Source: an uncultured Roseobacter sp. (GTDB taxonomy: Bacteria; Pseudomonadota; Alphaproteobacteria; Rhodobacterales; Rhodobacteraceae). Taken from it: a stretch of DNA of 64,000 bases. Shown here in pieces: positions 46,902 to 56,430 of this stretch; position 1 is the first letter of the stretch; every line of letters begins with the position of its first letter. The notes below the pieces were generated by a model. It saw only the letters and a list, made by a program, of their open reading frames with translations, had not been told where the DNA came from and did no database searches. Made by a program: the position numbers and the translations under genes. The stretch is from positions 209,001-273,000 of the forward strand of contig NZ_CANMNK010000001.1 of NCBI RefSeq assembly GCF_947499265.1, in the 5' to 3' direction.

Positions 46902-47735
46902 TTAGCGCAGAAACACAATTTCAACTCTGTCGTTTCGTGTGGCCATCGGATTTCTGTGCACCGGCTCCCGGTCCGCATGGCCGGTGACCCTGTGCATCCG
47001 CGCGGCACTCAATCCACCGGATTGCAGCATCATTCGGGTCCGTGACGCACGCGCAAATGAATTGTCCCACACTGGATTTTCCGCCAAAACGATGGGTCCC
47101 GCACGCACGTGCCCGCCGATTGCCACATCATTCGTGACACTCTGACCAACACTCGCCACAAGATCGACCAGCGATTCCATCAAGGGCGTTGGCTGATCTG
47201 TGCCTTCAACAAACAATGGCACCCCATCCAGAGCAAAGAGCTCGATCACCAGGCCTTCGTCGGTAATGCGGGTCACCACATGTTTCAGCGCGTTCTCCAT
47301 GACGGCACTCTCGCCACCACGGGCGGTGAGCTCCGCAACAACGGCTTCCAGCTCGCCATCGGACCGGTTGCGCTCGCCACCCTCCTCGCTCACACCGGAT
47401 TCGCCCGACGCCTTATCTTTGCGTGTCGCATGCTGTGTCGATGCGCCCAGCCCGTTTTGTGGCAAGGTTTCTTCCGAAAAAATACTGTCGCCCCCAAACG
47501 AGCCGTCACCGCCCCCCGAAATACGGTTGATCGGAATGGTCGGCGAAAAGTAATCGGCCAACCCCTGACGTTGTTGCTCGGTCGTTGCGTTCAACAGCCA
47601 CATCATCATGAAAAAAGCCATCATCGCAGTCACGAAGTCCGCATAAGCGACCTTCCAGGCGCCACCATGGTGACCCCCCGCGATAATCTTTTTTCTCTTG
47701 ATGATGATCGGTGCCAGATTGCTCTGCGCGCCCAT
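46902..47735 (-). CDS. motB: Flagellar motor protein MotB
   Basis: MotB anchors the stator to the cell wall. From the ATG at 47735 the 277-residue protein has the cytoplasmic RKKIIAGGHHGGAWK, then the single membrane helix VAYADFVTAMMAFFMMMWLLNA in which D33 is the proton-carrying residue. A linker rich in Gly/Glu/Ser leads to the OmpA-like domain (NDVAIGGHVRAG... ARMHRVTGHADREPV... NDRVEIVFLR). The frame remains open far upstream across the MFS start region but that part is not MotB. No motA lies next to it in the window. It heads the motB-flgE-flgK-flgL-flgI run. Confidence 0.95.
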   Translation of the reverse strand: MGAQSNLAPIIIKRKKIIAGGHHGGAWKVAYADFVTAMMAFFMMMWLLNATTEQQRQGLADYFSPTIPINRISGGGDGSFGGDSIFSEETLPQNGLGASTQHATRKDKASGESGVSEEGGERNRSDGELEAVVAELTARGGESAVMENALKHVVTRITDEGLVIELFALDGVPLFVEGTDQPTPLMESLVDLVASVGQSVTNDVAIGGHVRAGPIVLAENPVWDNSFARASRTRMMLQSGGLSAARMHRVTGHADREPVHRNPMATRNDRVEIVFLR

Positions 47736-47864
47736 ATCGTCACCACTCTCATATTCACCCGAAGACAGGGATACCTCAGGATGTCTTTCCACACCCTTAA
47801 CGGATGGATTGTTTCCTTGCGTCGGATCACAAGTTGCGCGCAGATACGGGACAAGGGGGCGTGG

Positions 47865-49076
47865 ATGCCGATCACTGACAGCAGCTATTCCTGGATCAGG
47901 CTGGTCCTGACACTGGTGATCGCGATGATCGTCAATGTCGGCATGTGGGCGATCATTGTCATCATGCCCGCGGTAGAGGCCGAGTTCGGCGCAGGCCGTG
48001 CCGAGGCTTCGATGCCCTATACATTGACAATGATCGGCTTTGCGGTCGGTAATTTCGTGATCGGCAAGGCGGTGGATCGTTTTGGCGTCACGGTCTCCCT
48101 GATCGGGGCCGCATTGGGTGTCGCCCTTGGGTTTGGCCTGGCGACGCTCAGCCAATCCATCGCCGTCCTGTCGCTGGCCCAATTACTGGTGGGCTTTGCG
48201 TCAGCGGTCGGGTTTGGCCCGCTGATCGCGGATATTTCTCATTGGTTCGTGCGGCGCCGGGGCATTGCAGTCGCTCTTGTCGCCAGTGGCAACTATCTGT
48301 CGGGCGCAATCTGGCCGATGGTCCTGGCCGGCATGCTCGAAGCGGCGGGCTGGCGCGCCGTGTATCTATTCATGGCCGTTGTGACCCTCGCAAGCGTGAT
48401 CCCCCTGTCATTTGCCCTCCGCAGACGCCTGCCCACAGATGTGCAGGTCGCGGCACAAGCACAATCCATGAAAAACGCGCTGTCATCAGGGCTTTCGCCG
48501 CGGGCCTTGCAATATCTGCTGGGCCTTGCCGGAATCGGATGCTGCGTGGCGATGTCGATGCCCCAGGTGCATATCGTGTCCTATTGCGTCGATCTTGGCT
48601 ACGGGCCCGCCGTCGGGGCAGAGATGCTGGCGCTGATGCTTCTGGGCGGTGTCGGTTCGCGCATCGTATCGGGGCTGGTCGCGGACAAGCTTGGCGGCGT
48701 AAAAACCCTGCTGATCGGCTCCGCCCTGCAATGTCTGGCGCTGTTTTTATACCTGCCGTCCGGCGGATTGGTGTCGCTCTACATCGTCAGCCTGATCTTT
48801 GGTCTCAGCCAGGGCGGCATTGTGCCCAGCTACGCCTTGATCGTGCGTGAATACATGCCCGCGCGGGAAGCCGGCGCACGGGTGGGTTTCGTGATGATGG
48901 CGACAATTCTTGGTATGGCGCTGGGCGGCTGGATGTCTGGCTGGATCTACGACATCAGCGGATCCTACCAACTGGCCTTCATCAACGGCATCCTGTGGAA
49001 CGGTCTCAACATTGCGATCATGGTTTGGCTATTGATCCGTAGCAGACCGCGCACGCCCTCTGCGGTGCCTGCCTGA
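47865..49076 (+). CDS. MFS transporter
   Basis: A 403-residue major facilitator superfamily carrier with about 12 hydrophobic segments. Typical features are the loop motif KAVDRFGVTVSL between segments 2 and 3 and the matching loop VADKLGGVKTL later. It starts ATG at 47865, after GGGGG at a suitable distance. The closest style is that of the monocarboxylate/oxalate-formate type (AIIVIMPAVEAEFG), but the substrate is not readable. It is divergent from motB and converges with trhO, leaving only two bases between the stops. Confidence 0.9.
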   Translation: MPITDSSYSWIRLVLTLVIAMIVNVGMWAIIVIMPAVEAEFGAGRAEASMPYTLTMIGFAVGNFVIGKAVDRFGVTVSLIGAALGVALGFGLATLSQSIAVLSLAQLLVGFASAVGFGPLIADISHWFVRRRGIAVALVASGNYLSGAIWPMVLAGMLEAAGWRAVYLFMAVVTLASVIPLSFALRRRLPTDVQVAAQAQSMKNALSSGLSPRALQYLLGLAGIGCCVAMSMPQVHIVSYCVDLGYGPAVGAEMLALMLLGGVGSRIVSGLVADKLGGVKTLLIGSALQCLALFLYLPSGGLVSLYIVSLIFGLSQGGIVPSYALIVREYMPAREAGARVGFVMMATILGMALGGWMSGWIYDISGSYQLAFINGILWNGLNIAIMVWLLIRSRPRTPSAVPA

Positions 49077-49078
49077 TC

Positions 49079-49969
49079 TTAGGAAGCGCTGCGCGCCCGC
49101 GCCAGCATGATCTGCTTCTGGCGCTCGCGGAACCGGGCCTTATCCGCGTCCGAGGTTTCATGCACACACTGATGGCAACTGACGCCGGGCTCGTATTCCG
49201 GGCGTTTCACGTCTTCGGGCAGAATCGGGCGTCGGCATCCGTGGCAAAGCGCATGCGGCCCTTCGCGCAGCCCGTGTTCGACACTGACCCGATTGTCAAA
49301 GACAAAACAGGACCCGTTCCATCTGGTCTCCTCCTCCGGCACCTCTTCGAGGTACTTCAGAATGCCGCCCTTGAGGTGGTAGACCTCATCAACCCCCTGT
49401 CCCAACAGGTAATTGGTTGATTTTTCACACCGAATGCCGCCGGTGCAGAACATCGCGATTTTCTTGTTGTGAAAGCGCTCCTTGTTCGCCTCCCACCACG
49501 CCGGAAAACCGCCAAAGCTCTCTGTTTTGGGGTCGATGGCACCGTCAAAGGTACCAATCGCCACTTCATAGTCGTTGCGCGTATCGATCACCGCGACATC
49601 CGGCGCCGAGATCAGCGCGTTCCAATCCTGCGGATCGACGTAATGCCCGACGCGGGCGCGCGGGTCGACGTCCGGCTGCCCCATGGTCACGATTTCGCGT
49701 TTGAGGCGGACCTTCATCTTGCCAAATGGCGCGTGATCGCTGGTTGCCTCTTTCCATTCCAGATCACTGCACCCGGGCAAGGCGCGCAGATGCGCGAGAA
49801 CCGCATCAATGCCCTGACGCGATCCAGCAATGGTGCCATTCACACCCTCTTTTGCCAGCAACAACGTACCCTGCACGCCGTGGGTATTGCAGAGCGCCAG
49901 CAGATCGGGCCGGAGAGCATCCGGATCGTCAAAACGGGTGAAGTGATAGAGGGCAGCGATGGTGTACAT
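49079..49969 (-). CDS. trhO: tRNA uridine-34 hydroxylase TrhO (rhodanese domain)
   Basis: TrhO hydroxylates U34 of several tRNAs. The 296-residue protein has the UPF0176 N-terminal acylphosphatase-like part, the rhodanese domain with active-site FCTGGIRCEKS (Cys about 180), and a C-terminal zinc-like segment with CHGCRRP and CHQC. The family was formerly called YceA/UPF0176. It is a single gene, divergent from pncA across 135 bases. Confidence 0.94.
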   Translation of the reverse strand: MYTIAALYHFTRFDDPDALRPDLLALCNTHGVQGTLLLAKEGVNGTIAGSRQGIDAVLAHLRALPGCSDLEWKEATSDHAPFGKMKVRLKREIVTMGQPDVDPRARVGHYVDPQDWNALISAPDVAVIDTRNDYEVAIGTFDGAIDPKTESFGGFPAWWEANKERFHNKKIAMFCTGGIRCEKSTNYLLGQGVDEVYHLKGGILKYLEEVPEEETRWNGSCFVFDNRVSVEHGLREGPHALCHGCRRPILPEDVKRPEYEPGVSCHQCVHETSDADKARFRERQKQIMLARARSAS

Positions 49970-50104
49970 GGGCGGTCAGATATGACGCGCCTGCGCCGCT
50001 GGCAAGAGCGTATGTGAGCCGCCCATCTCGCGCGCCATATGCAGATGCCATTGACGCACCCCGCGACGCACCTTACCCACAAGAGGACCAATGGAGGGAT
50101 GCGC

Positions 50105-50713
50105 ATGACGCAGGCTCTGATCGTGATTGATCTGCAAACGGATTTCTGCCCCGGCGGGGCGCTGGCCGTGCCCGAGGGCGATGCCATCGTTGCCCCGATC
50201 AACGCCCTGATCGCGGAGGCGGAGGCGGTGATCCTGACGCAGGACTGGCATCCTGCCGGGCATTCCTCTTTCGCGTCCTCGCATGACGGCAAGGCGCCCT
50301 ACGACATGATAGACATGCCCTATGGCCCGCAGGTGCTCTGGCCCGACCATTGCATTCAGGGCAGCCTTGGCGCACAATTCCATCCAGAGCTGCATGTGGA
50401 CCGGGCGGATCTGATCATTCGCAAAGGCTACAATCCGCAGATCGACAGCTACTCCGCATTCTTCGAAAACGATCATACTACTCCGACCGGCCTTGAGGGG
50501 TATTTGCGCACCCGCGGCATCGATGAATTGCTCATGGTGGGGCTGGCGCTGGACTTCTGCGTGAATTTTTCCGCTGTTGACGCGGCAAAGCTGGGCTTCA
50601 AAGTGCGCGTGCGCGAAGACCTGTGCCGCGCCATCGATCTGAACGGATCGCTGGAGGCGGCCCGCACGGGCATGCAGGACGCTGGCGTGACACTGGAGGC
50701 CAACCATGGTTGA
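50105..50713 (+). CDS. pncA: Nicotinamidase
   Basis: PncA hydrolyses nicotinamide to nicotinate in NAD salvage. The catalytic Asp is in VIDLQTDFCPGG and the nucleophilic Cys in LALDFCVNFSAVDAAKLG; metal ligands are DWHP and the HSSF region. Two ATGs are close: the one at 50099 directly abuts GGAGGG, while 50105 is six bases from it, so 50105 is the better start (202 residues). The end overlaps pncB by eight bases, matching the next step of the pathway. Confidence 0.95.
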   Translation: MTQALIVIDLQTDFCPGGALAVPEGDAIVAPINALIAEAEAVILTQDWHPAGHSSFASSHDGKAPYDMIDMPYGPQVLWPDHCIQGSLGAQFHPELHVDRADLIIRKGYNPQIDSYSAFFENDHTTPTGLEGYLRTRGIDELLMVGLALDFCVNFSAVDAAKLGFKVRVREDLCRAIDLNGSLEAARTGMQDAGVTLEANHG

Positions 50714-51998
50714 TATCGCCACCCGCGTCTGGAACCACAAATGGAAGATCGATCCGATCGTCCGGTCGCTGATCGATACGGATTTCTACAAGCTGCTGAT
50801 GTGCCAGTCGGTGTTTCGCAACAAACCGGGCACGCGCGTCACCTTCAGCCTGATCAACCGCTCCAAACATGTGCCGCTGGCCGAATTGATTGACGAGGGC
50901 GAGTTGCGCGAGCAGCTGGATCACATCCGGTCCCTCTCCCTGTCGCGCGGGGAAAGCACTTGGCTGCGCGGCAATACGTTTTACGGCAAGCGCCAGATGT
51001 TCCGCCCGGATTTCATGGAATGGTTCGAAAACCTGCGCCTGCCGCCCTATCACCTGGAACGCAAAGGCGACCAATACGAGCTGACGTTCGAAGGCACCTG
51101 GCCCGAGGTCATGTTGTGGGAAATCCCTGCGCTCGCGGTCTTGATGGAATTGCGGGGCCGCGCCGTTCTGGACCAGATGGGCAAGTTCGAACTGCAGGTG
51201 CTTTATGCCCGCGCAATGACCCGCGTCTGGGAAAAGATCGAAGCGATGCGCGACATTCCTGACCTGTCGATTGCCGATTTCGGCACACGCCGGCGGCACA
51301 GCTACCTCTGGCAAGATTGGTGCGTGCAGGCGATGCAGGAAGGCCTGGGCTCTGCGTTCACCGGCACCTCAAACTGCAAGATCGCGATGAACCGCGAGCT
51401 GGAGGCCATCGGAACCAATGCGCATGAGCTGCCGATGGTCTATGCCGCGCTGGCCAAAACCGACGCGGAACTGGCGCAGGCCCCTTATGACGTGCTGTCC
51501 GACTGGCATGATGAGCATGAGGGCAATCTGCGGATCATTCTGCCCGATACCTTCGGCACCAAGGGGTTTCTGGACAATGCGCCGGATTGGCTGGCCGGAT
51601 GGACCGGCATTCGAGTGGATAGCGGTGATCCCGCGACCGCGGCAGAAACCGCCATCGCTTGGTGGAAAGCGCGGGGCGAAGATCCCGCCACCAAGCGGAT
51701 CATTTTCAGCGATGGGCTGGACGTGGACAAAATACGGTCTCTGCACACTAAGTTTTCAGGCCGGGTGAATGTCTCCTTTGGCTGGGGGACGTTGCTGACC
51801 AATGATTTCAGAAACCTGGTGCCCGAAGACCGGCTCGCCCCGTTTTCGCTGGTCTGCAAGGCCGTTGAAGCCAATGGGGTGCCTACAGTGAAGCTGTCGG
51901 ACAACCCCAACAAAGCAATGGGTCCTGTCACCGAGATTGAACGCTACAAGCGCGTCTTCCATGTGGGCGAGCAGGCAGCACAAGAGGTGATTGTCTGA
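50706..51998 (+). CDS. pncB: Nicotinate phosphoribosyltransferase
   Basis: PncB turns nicotinate and PRPP into nicotinate mononucleotide. The 430-residue protein shows the N-terminus SLIDTDFYKLLMCQSVFRN, the phosphate region IADFGTRRRHS (with the conserved Arg/His cluster), GTSNCKIAMN, the WTGIRVDSGDP segment, and IFSDGLDVDKI. All are family hallmarks. It overlaps pncA, so the pair makes a two-step salvage operon. Confidence 0.97.
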   Translation: MVDIATRVWNHKWKIDPIVRSLIDTDFYKLLMCQSVFRNKPGTRVTFSLINRSKHVPLAELIDEGELREQLDHIRSLSLSRGESTWLRGNTFYGKRQMFRPDFMEWFENLRLPPYHLERKGDQYELTFEGTWPEVMLWEIPALAVLMELRGRAVLDQMGKFELQVLYARAMTRVWEKIEAMRDIPDLSIADFGTRRRHSYLWQDWCVQAMQEGLGSAFTGTSNCKIAMNRELEAIGTNAHELPMVYAALAKTDAELAQAPYDVLSDWHDEHEGNLRIILPDTFGTKGFLDNAPDWLAGWTGIRVDSGDPATAAETAIAWWKARGEDPATKRIIFSDGLDVDKIRSLHTKFSGRVNVSFGWGTLLTNDFRNLVPEDRLAPFSLVCKAVEANGVPTVKLSDNPNKAMGPVTEIERYKRVFHVGEQAAQEVIV

Positions 51999-52062
51999 AC
52001 AGCACACATGCGCCCAACCCCCTTAGTCATGGGGTGGCGAAGCCGAGCACGCGGCGCGTCAT

Positions 52063-52440
52063 CTATGTGGACACCGACGCGCTGGCGCACCGGGTCAGAT
52101 CATCAGCCTTGCGGGTAACTTGTTTGCGCGGATAGACGTTTTCGGCCCCTTTGGGCAGCAACAAATGCATCACATCATTCCGCCGCCGAATACCGACACC
52201 TGATTTCTTGGCCACCCTGTAGAGGTTGATCAGAACGGTGGGTTTTGACCAACCGGTCTCGGATTCGATTTGATCTGATGTCGAACCCTGCCCCAAAGCA
52301 TCGATCAGATAGGCCGCAACCGTGCCCTCTTCGGGCAACATCACATCGGCTCTGTGGCGTGCCGGGCGTACAAGAATGCGATCGGAATTGCGATGCGACA
52401 GGGCGGTAATGCGCCCGGATCGTGCGAGTTGTAATGTCAT
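52063..52440 (-). CDS. Hypothetical winged-helix-like protein (DUF3489-like core)
   Basis: A 125-residue protein of uncertain family. Residues about 40-95 read like a small winged helix: VAAYLIDALGQGSTSDQIESETGWSKPTVLINLYRVAKKSGVGIRRRNDVM, with the TGW-turn and the basic second helix resembling DUF3489 (TGWQPHTVRG type). Both ends are basic. No neighbour explains it; it stands opposite the long gene-free region before the Mrp operon. A DNA-binding role is an inference from pattern. Confidence 0.55.
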   Translation of the reverse strand: MTLQLARSGRITALSHRNSDRILVRPARHRADVMLPEEGTVAAYLIDALGQGSTSDQIESETGWSKPTVLINLYRVAKKSGVGIRRRNDVMHLLLPKGAENVYPRKQVTRKADDLTRCASASVST

Positions 52441-53210
52441 AGAAAACTTCCCCCATCAGAACAGGTGATCAAAAAGAGAATTGGACTGGCACCGAAATGA
52501 ACTGCCGCCAAAACAACCGAGGGGACGGCCAATATGCCGCACTCTTTCACGCACCGCCTAAAACTGCGGTGCCGCAGTGAATTTTTGAGGTACATTTACC
52601 AACTCCCCAAGCATTGCCCCACCCAGATCGTCGAAAACGGTTGGACCTCGCCGCCAGTACCTTGGCGCCAACCTCACCCAATTTACGCCACAGTTTTGCT
52701 CGAATTCAATGAATCCCTGCATCCGTCGACCATATGGAAACACTGCACGCAAACCGGTGCGATTGGGTGTTTGACCAACCCCAATTTTCGCGTTCCCGCA
52801 TCGATTGAAAGTTGAATTAAAGTATTAAAAACAGCCGTTAACGGTGACTTTCCCGCTCCCCGAGAAGAATTCCATCTGCAATTGAAACCGGTCTGAAAAA
52901 TCCGAATCGCCGGCGAAAACCAGGTTGTTTCGCGGCGTCCTGACAGGTCGATCTGTCGTGAATTGTGACCAGATTGTGGCATTTGCCACCTCCAACCCTT
53001 TGGGTGAGCGGCCTGCAAGCCCACAGTATTTCGGATAGAGGGACGGAGCCTACGCGGTGTGCGCATGAACCGCCACTCGAATGCCACAACCCGCGTTCGT
53101 TTTCGAAATTACGCGCGTTTTGTGACGATTTTTGTCGGTTTCGCTTGAGAACAGGCGCAAACTAAACCAGTTATTGGGGAACTTTTCAGACCAAAAGATC
53201 AGGAGTTCGC
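52441..53210. other. 770-base region without a supported gene
   Basis: The largest gap in the window. Short frames occur on both strands but show no recognisable family, no ribosome binding site of note and different frames overlap each other. It holds a seven-base inverted repeat at 52563 and AT-richer patches, and AGGAG just before the GTG of mrpA. It probably contains the Mrp operon promoter and possibly a small RNA or leader, neither of which is proven. Confidence 0.5.
52563..52578. repeat. Inverted repeat ACTGCGG-TG-CCGCAGT
   Basis: Perfect seven-base arms separated by two bases. The loop is too short for a good RNA hairpin, so a protein-binding palindrome is more plausible than a terminator. 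It lies upstream of the gene at 52063 (minus strand). Confidence 0.55.
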
Positions 53211-56090
53211 GTGTCCCTCTTCCTAATCGTTGCTTTGCCGTTCTTTGGCGCATTGTTACCTGGTCTGATGAACTCCGCGGGCCGTCAGGCCTGCGCGGGG
53301 GTCACTTTCACGGTATCGCTGGCGGCTTTCATCGGGCTCCTGACGAACCTGCCCGCCGTCATCGCGGGCGATCTGGTCACGGCGCGCGTGGATTGGATAC
53401 CCGCGCTGGGTCTTAACTTCACGCTGATGCTGGATGGTCTGGGGTTCTTCTTTGCGCTGCTCATCCTGGGCATCGGATTGCTGATCATCGCCTATGCGCG
53501 CTCCTACCTCTCGCGCGACGACAATATGGGCGAGTTTTTCACCTATCTGCTGCTCTTTCAGGGCGCGATGGTCGGGATCGTGCTGAGCGACAACATCCTG
53601 CTTTTGCTGGTTTTTTGGGAACTGACCTCGCTCTCCTCTTTCCTGCTGATCGGCTACTGGAAACACCTGCCGGAAGGACGGCAGGGCGCGCGCATGGCGC
53701 TGACCGTGACCGGTATGGGCGGTCTGGCGATGATCGGTGGCATGCTGATCCTGGGCCAGATCGTGGGCAGCTATGACCTCAGCGTCATCCTGCAGAACCG
53801 CGATCTTATCCAGGCATCGCCGCTCTACCTGCCTGCGCTGCTGCTGATCCTGCTGGGCTGCTTTACCAAATCCGCCCAGTTTCCGTTCCATTTCTGGCTG
53901 CCGCACGCGATGGCCGCCCCCACGCCGGTTTCCGCCTACCTGCACTCCGCGACCATGGTGAAAGCCGGTATCTTCCTGATGTCGCGCATGTGGCCGGTGC
54001 TGTCGGGCACGCCGGAATGGTTTGTGATCGTGACCACCGCCGGGCTGATCACCATGGTGCTGGGCGCGATCATCGCGCTCTTCAAACATGATCTCAAAGC
54101 GCTGCTCGCCTTTTCCACCGTCAGCCATCTCGGTCTCATCACCATGCTCTTGGGCACCGGCACCGCCTTTGGGGCAATGGCCGCGATGTTCCACATCCTC
54201 AACCACGCTACTTTCAAGGCCGCGCTCTTCATGTCCGCCGGGATCGTCGATCACGAAACCCACACCCGGGACATTCGCCGTCTGGGCGGGCTGCGCCACC
54301 TGATGCCGATTACCTTCACAATCGCCAGTATCGCGGCCCTGTCGATGGCGGGGATCCCCCCGCTCAATGGGTTCCTGTCAAAAGAGATGATGCTGGAAGA
54401 AGCCAACCATACTGTTCTCTTCAACTCCCATTGGTTTGTGCCCGGTCTGGCGGTATTCGGGTCGATCTTTTCCGCGGCCTACTGCTTCCGTCTGATCGGA
54501 CATACCTTCCTGGGCAAGGTGCGGGACGACTACCCGGCCAAGCCGCATGATCCCGGCGCAGGCATGTGGCTGCCGCCGGCAATTCTGGTGGTGCTGGTCA
54601 TCACCATCGGCGTCGCACCCTTCCTGGCGGAACCCTTCGTGAAACTCGTCACCGCCTCGGTGCTCGGTGATACCGCAGAGGTGCCAAAAGCCTACTTCAA
54701 GATCTGGCACGGGCTGGTACCGGCCCTCTACATGTCGATCATTGCCACGGTCGGTGGTCTGATTTTGCTCGCGATCTATCGTCCCGCGCTGCGCCTCTGG
54801 GACGGCACACCACGGCCCGAAGCAAAGGTGATCTTCGAGGGCCTCGTCGAAGCCATCGTGCGCGTGGCCAAAGGCTTCATCCACGGGATGCACAACGGTG
54901 CCTTTTCCCGCTACGGCGCGATCATGATGATGACGGTGATTATCGCCGGATATTACGCCTGGACAACCGGAACGGTCGGCACTGCGACACGGACAATGCA
55001 GCCGGTGACCCCGGTGGTTGTCGCCGGGTGGATCATGCTGGTCGCCGCAACCATCGGCATGGTGTTCCTGCACCGCAACCGCCTGATGTCGCTGATCCTG
55101 ATCGGGATCGCGGGCCTGATGGTCTCCATCGGATTTGTCTTCTTCAGCGCGCCGGATCTGGCCATGACGCAGATCACCGTCGAAGTGGTCACCATCATCC
55201 TGCTGCTGCTGGCGCTGAACTTCCTGCCCAACCAGACGCCGATTGAAAGCACGGTCATGCGCCGGTTTCGCGACAGCGCCGTTGCCCTTGCGGGCGGTCT
55301 GGCAACAACCGTCATGGCCTATCATTTCCTGATGCGCGACGCGATCACGGCGCCGATTTCGGAATTCCACCTCGCCAACTCCTACAAGGGCGGCGGCGGC
55401 ACCAATGTGGTGAACGTGATCCTTGTCGACTTCCGGGGCTTTGACACCTTTGGCGAGATCATCGTGCTGGGCATTGCCGCCCTGCTAATCTACGCGCTGA
55501 CCGAAACGCTGCTGTCTGGCCCGGTGCGGGCGCGTCTGTTGAACCGCACGCCCGATCAGCCGCGGGCCGGTGACATGCATCCGATGATGATGGTGGTGCT
55601 GACCCGGGTGATGATGCCCGTGGTGATGATGGTGGGTTTCTACATCTTCCTGCGCGGCCATAACGAGCCGGGCGGTGGCTTCATCGCCGGGCTGGTCGTC
55701 TCCATCGGGGTGGTGATGCAGTACATGGCAAGCGGCTTCAACTGGGCCTCGGCGCGGCTGCGCTATCCCTATCATGGGGTCATCGGCGCTGGCGTGCTGG
55801 TTGCCGGGTTCACCGGGATCGGATCGTGGTTCGTGAGCAAGCCCTTCCTGACCTCCGATTTCACCTATGTCCGCATCCCGCCCTTCGAGAAATTCGAGCT
55901 GGCAACGGCAGCGCTCTTTGACGTGGGCGTCTTCCTCGCTGTTGTCGGTGCCGTCATGCTGTCGCTGGAGAGCTTCTCCCGCCTCGCACGCCGCGCGCAG
56001 GTGCCCGATACAGAGCATCCGATGGACATCGACCCGTCCCGCAGCGATCCCCCTGACCCTGCACTCACAACGGCAAAGGAGGGCGTGTGA
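53211..56090 (+). CDS. mrpA: Na+/H+ antiporter subunit A with fused B domain
   Basis: MrpA is the largest subunit of the multisubunit Mrp cation/proton antiporter (related to NuoL). The 959-residue protein starts with a GTG five bases after AGGAG. Membrane helices fill most of it; the proton-channel landmarks are FWELTSLSSFLLIGYW, FPFHFWLPHAMAAPTPVSAYLHSATMVKAG, and LLAFSTVSHLG. The last ~150 residues (MMMVVLTRVMMPVVMMVGFYIFLRGH, PGGGFIAGLV) match MrpB, so A and B are one polypeptide here and no separate mrpB gene is seen. It opens the operon mrpA-C-D-E-F-G. Confidence 0.95.
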   Translation: MSLFLIVALPFFGALLPGLMNSAGRQACAGVTFTVSLAAFIGLLTNLPAVIAGDLVTARVDWIPALGLNFTLMLDGLGFFFALLILGIGLLIIAYARSYLSRDDNMGEFFTYLLLFQGAMVGIVLSDNILLLLVFWELTSLSSFLLIGYWKHLPEGRQGARMALTVTGMGGLAMIGGMLILGQIVGSYDLSVILQNRDLIQASPLYLPALLLILLGCFTKSAQFPFHFWLPHAMAAPTPVSAYLHSATMVKAGIFLMSRMWPVLSGTPEWFVIVTTAGLITMVLGAIIALFKHDLKALLAFSTVSHLGLITMLLGTGTAFGAMAAMFHILNHATFKAALFMSAGIVDHETHTRDIRRLGGLRHLMPITFTIASIAALSMAGIPPLNGFLSKEMMLEEANHTVLFNSHWFVPGLAVFGSIFSAAYCFRLIGHTFLGKVRDDYPAKPHDPGAGMWLPPAILVVLVITIGVAPFLAEPFVKLVTASVLGDTAEVPKAYFKIWHGLVPALYMSIIATVGGLILLAIYRPALRLWDGTPRPEAKVIFEGLVEAIVRVAKGFIHGMHNGAFSRYGAIMMMTVIIAGYYAWTTGTVGTATRTMQPVTPVVVAGWIMLVAATIGMVFLHRNRLMSLILIGIAGLMVSIGFVFFSAPDLAMTQITVEVVTIILLLLALNFLPNQTPIESTVMRRFRDSAVALAGGLATTVMAYHFLMRDAITAPISEFHLANSYKGGGGTNVVNVILVDFRGFDTFGEIIVLGIAALLIYALTETLLSGPVRARLLNRTPDQPRAGDMHPMMMVVLTRVMMPVVMMVGFYIFLRGHNEPGGGFIAGLVVSIGVVMQYMASGFNWASARLRYPYHGVIGAGVLVAGFTGIGSWFVSKPFLTSDFTYVRIPPFEKFELATAALFDVGVFLAVVGAVMLSLESFSRLARRAQVPDTEHPMDIDPSRSDPPDPALTTAKEGV

Positions 56091-56091
56091 C

Positions 56092-56430
56092 ATGGAGCTT
56101 CTCGTTGCATCCGGCATTGGCATTCTGACCGCAGGCGGTATCTATCTGGTGCTGCGCCTGCGCACCTTTCCGGTCATCCTGGGCATCTCGCTGCTGACCT
56201 ATGCGGTGAACGTCTTCCTCTTTGCCTCCGGACGGCTCGCCATTGGCGCAGCCCCGGTGCTGATCGACGGCGCAGAACGCTATACCGATCCGCTGCCGCA
56301 GGCGCTGGTGCTGACCGCCATCGTGATCTCCTTTGGCATGACGGCCGTTGTGGTCATGATCGCGCTGGGGGCGTTCCTGGGATCGGACGATGACCATGTG
56401 GATGATCCCGCGGCGGAGGATGCCACGTGA
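56092..56430 (+). CDS. mrpC: Na+/H+ antiporter subunit C
   Basis: A 112-residue membrane protein related to NuoK. Three hydrophobic segments are visible: LLVASGIGILTAGGIYLVL, FPVILGISLLTYAVNVFLF and ALVLTAIVISFGMTAVVVMIA. The PLPQALVLTAIVISFG motif is the family signature. The start is one base beyond the mrpA stop (TGACATG context), and its stop overlaps the mrpD start (ATGA-like GTGA). Confidence 0.95.
   Translation: MELLVASGIGILTAGGIYLVLRLRTFPVILGISLLTYAVNVFLFASGRLAIGAAPVLIDGAERYTDPLPQALVLTAIVISFGMTAVVVMIALGAFLGSDDDHVDDPAAEDAT

Noticed and set aside
52534-52815. 93-codon plus-strand frame in the gap before mrpA
   Set aside because: No ribosome binding site, no family match and overlap with another unsupported frame on the minus strand.
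52683-53087. 134-codon minus-strand frame in the same gap
   Set aside because: Unconvincing composition and no similarity; listed as gene-free.
53256-54299. 347-codon minus-strand frame opposite mrpA
   Set aside because: Gln/His/Arg-rich translation typical of the antisense of a hydrophobic membrane protein; not a gene.
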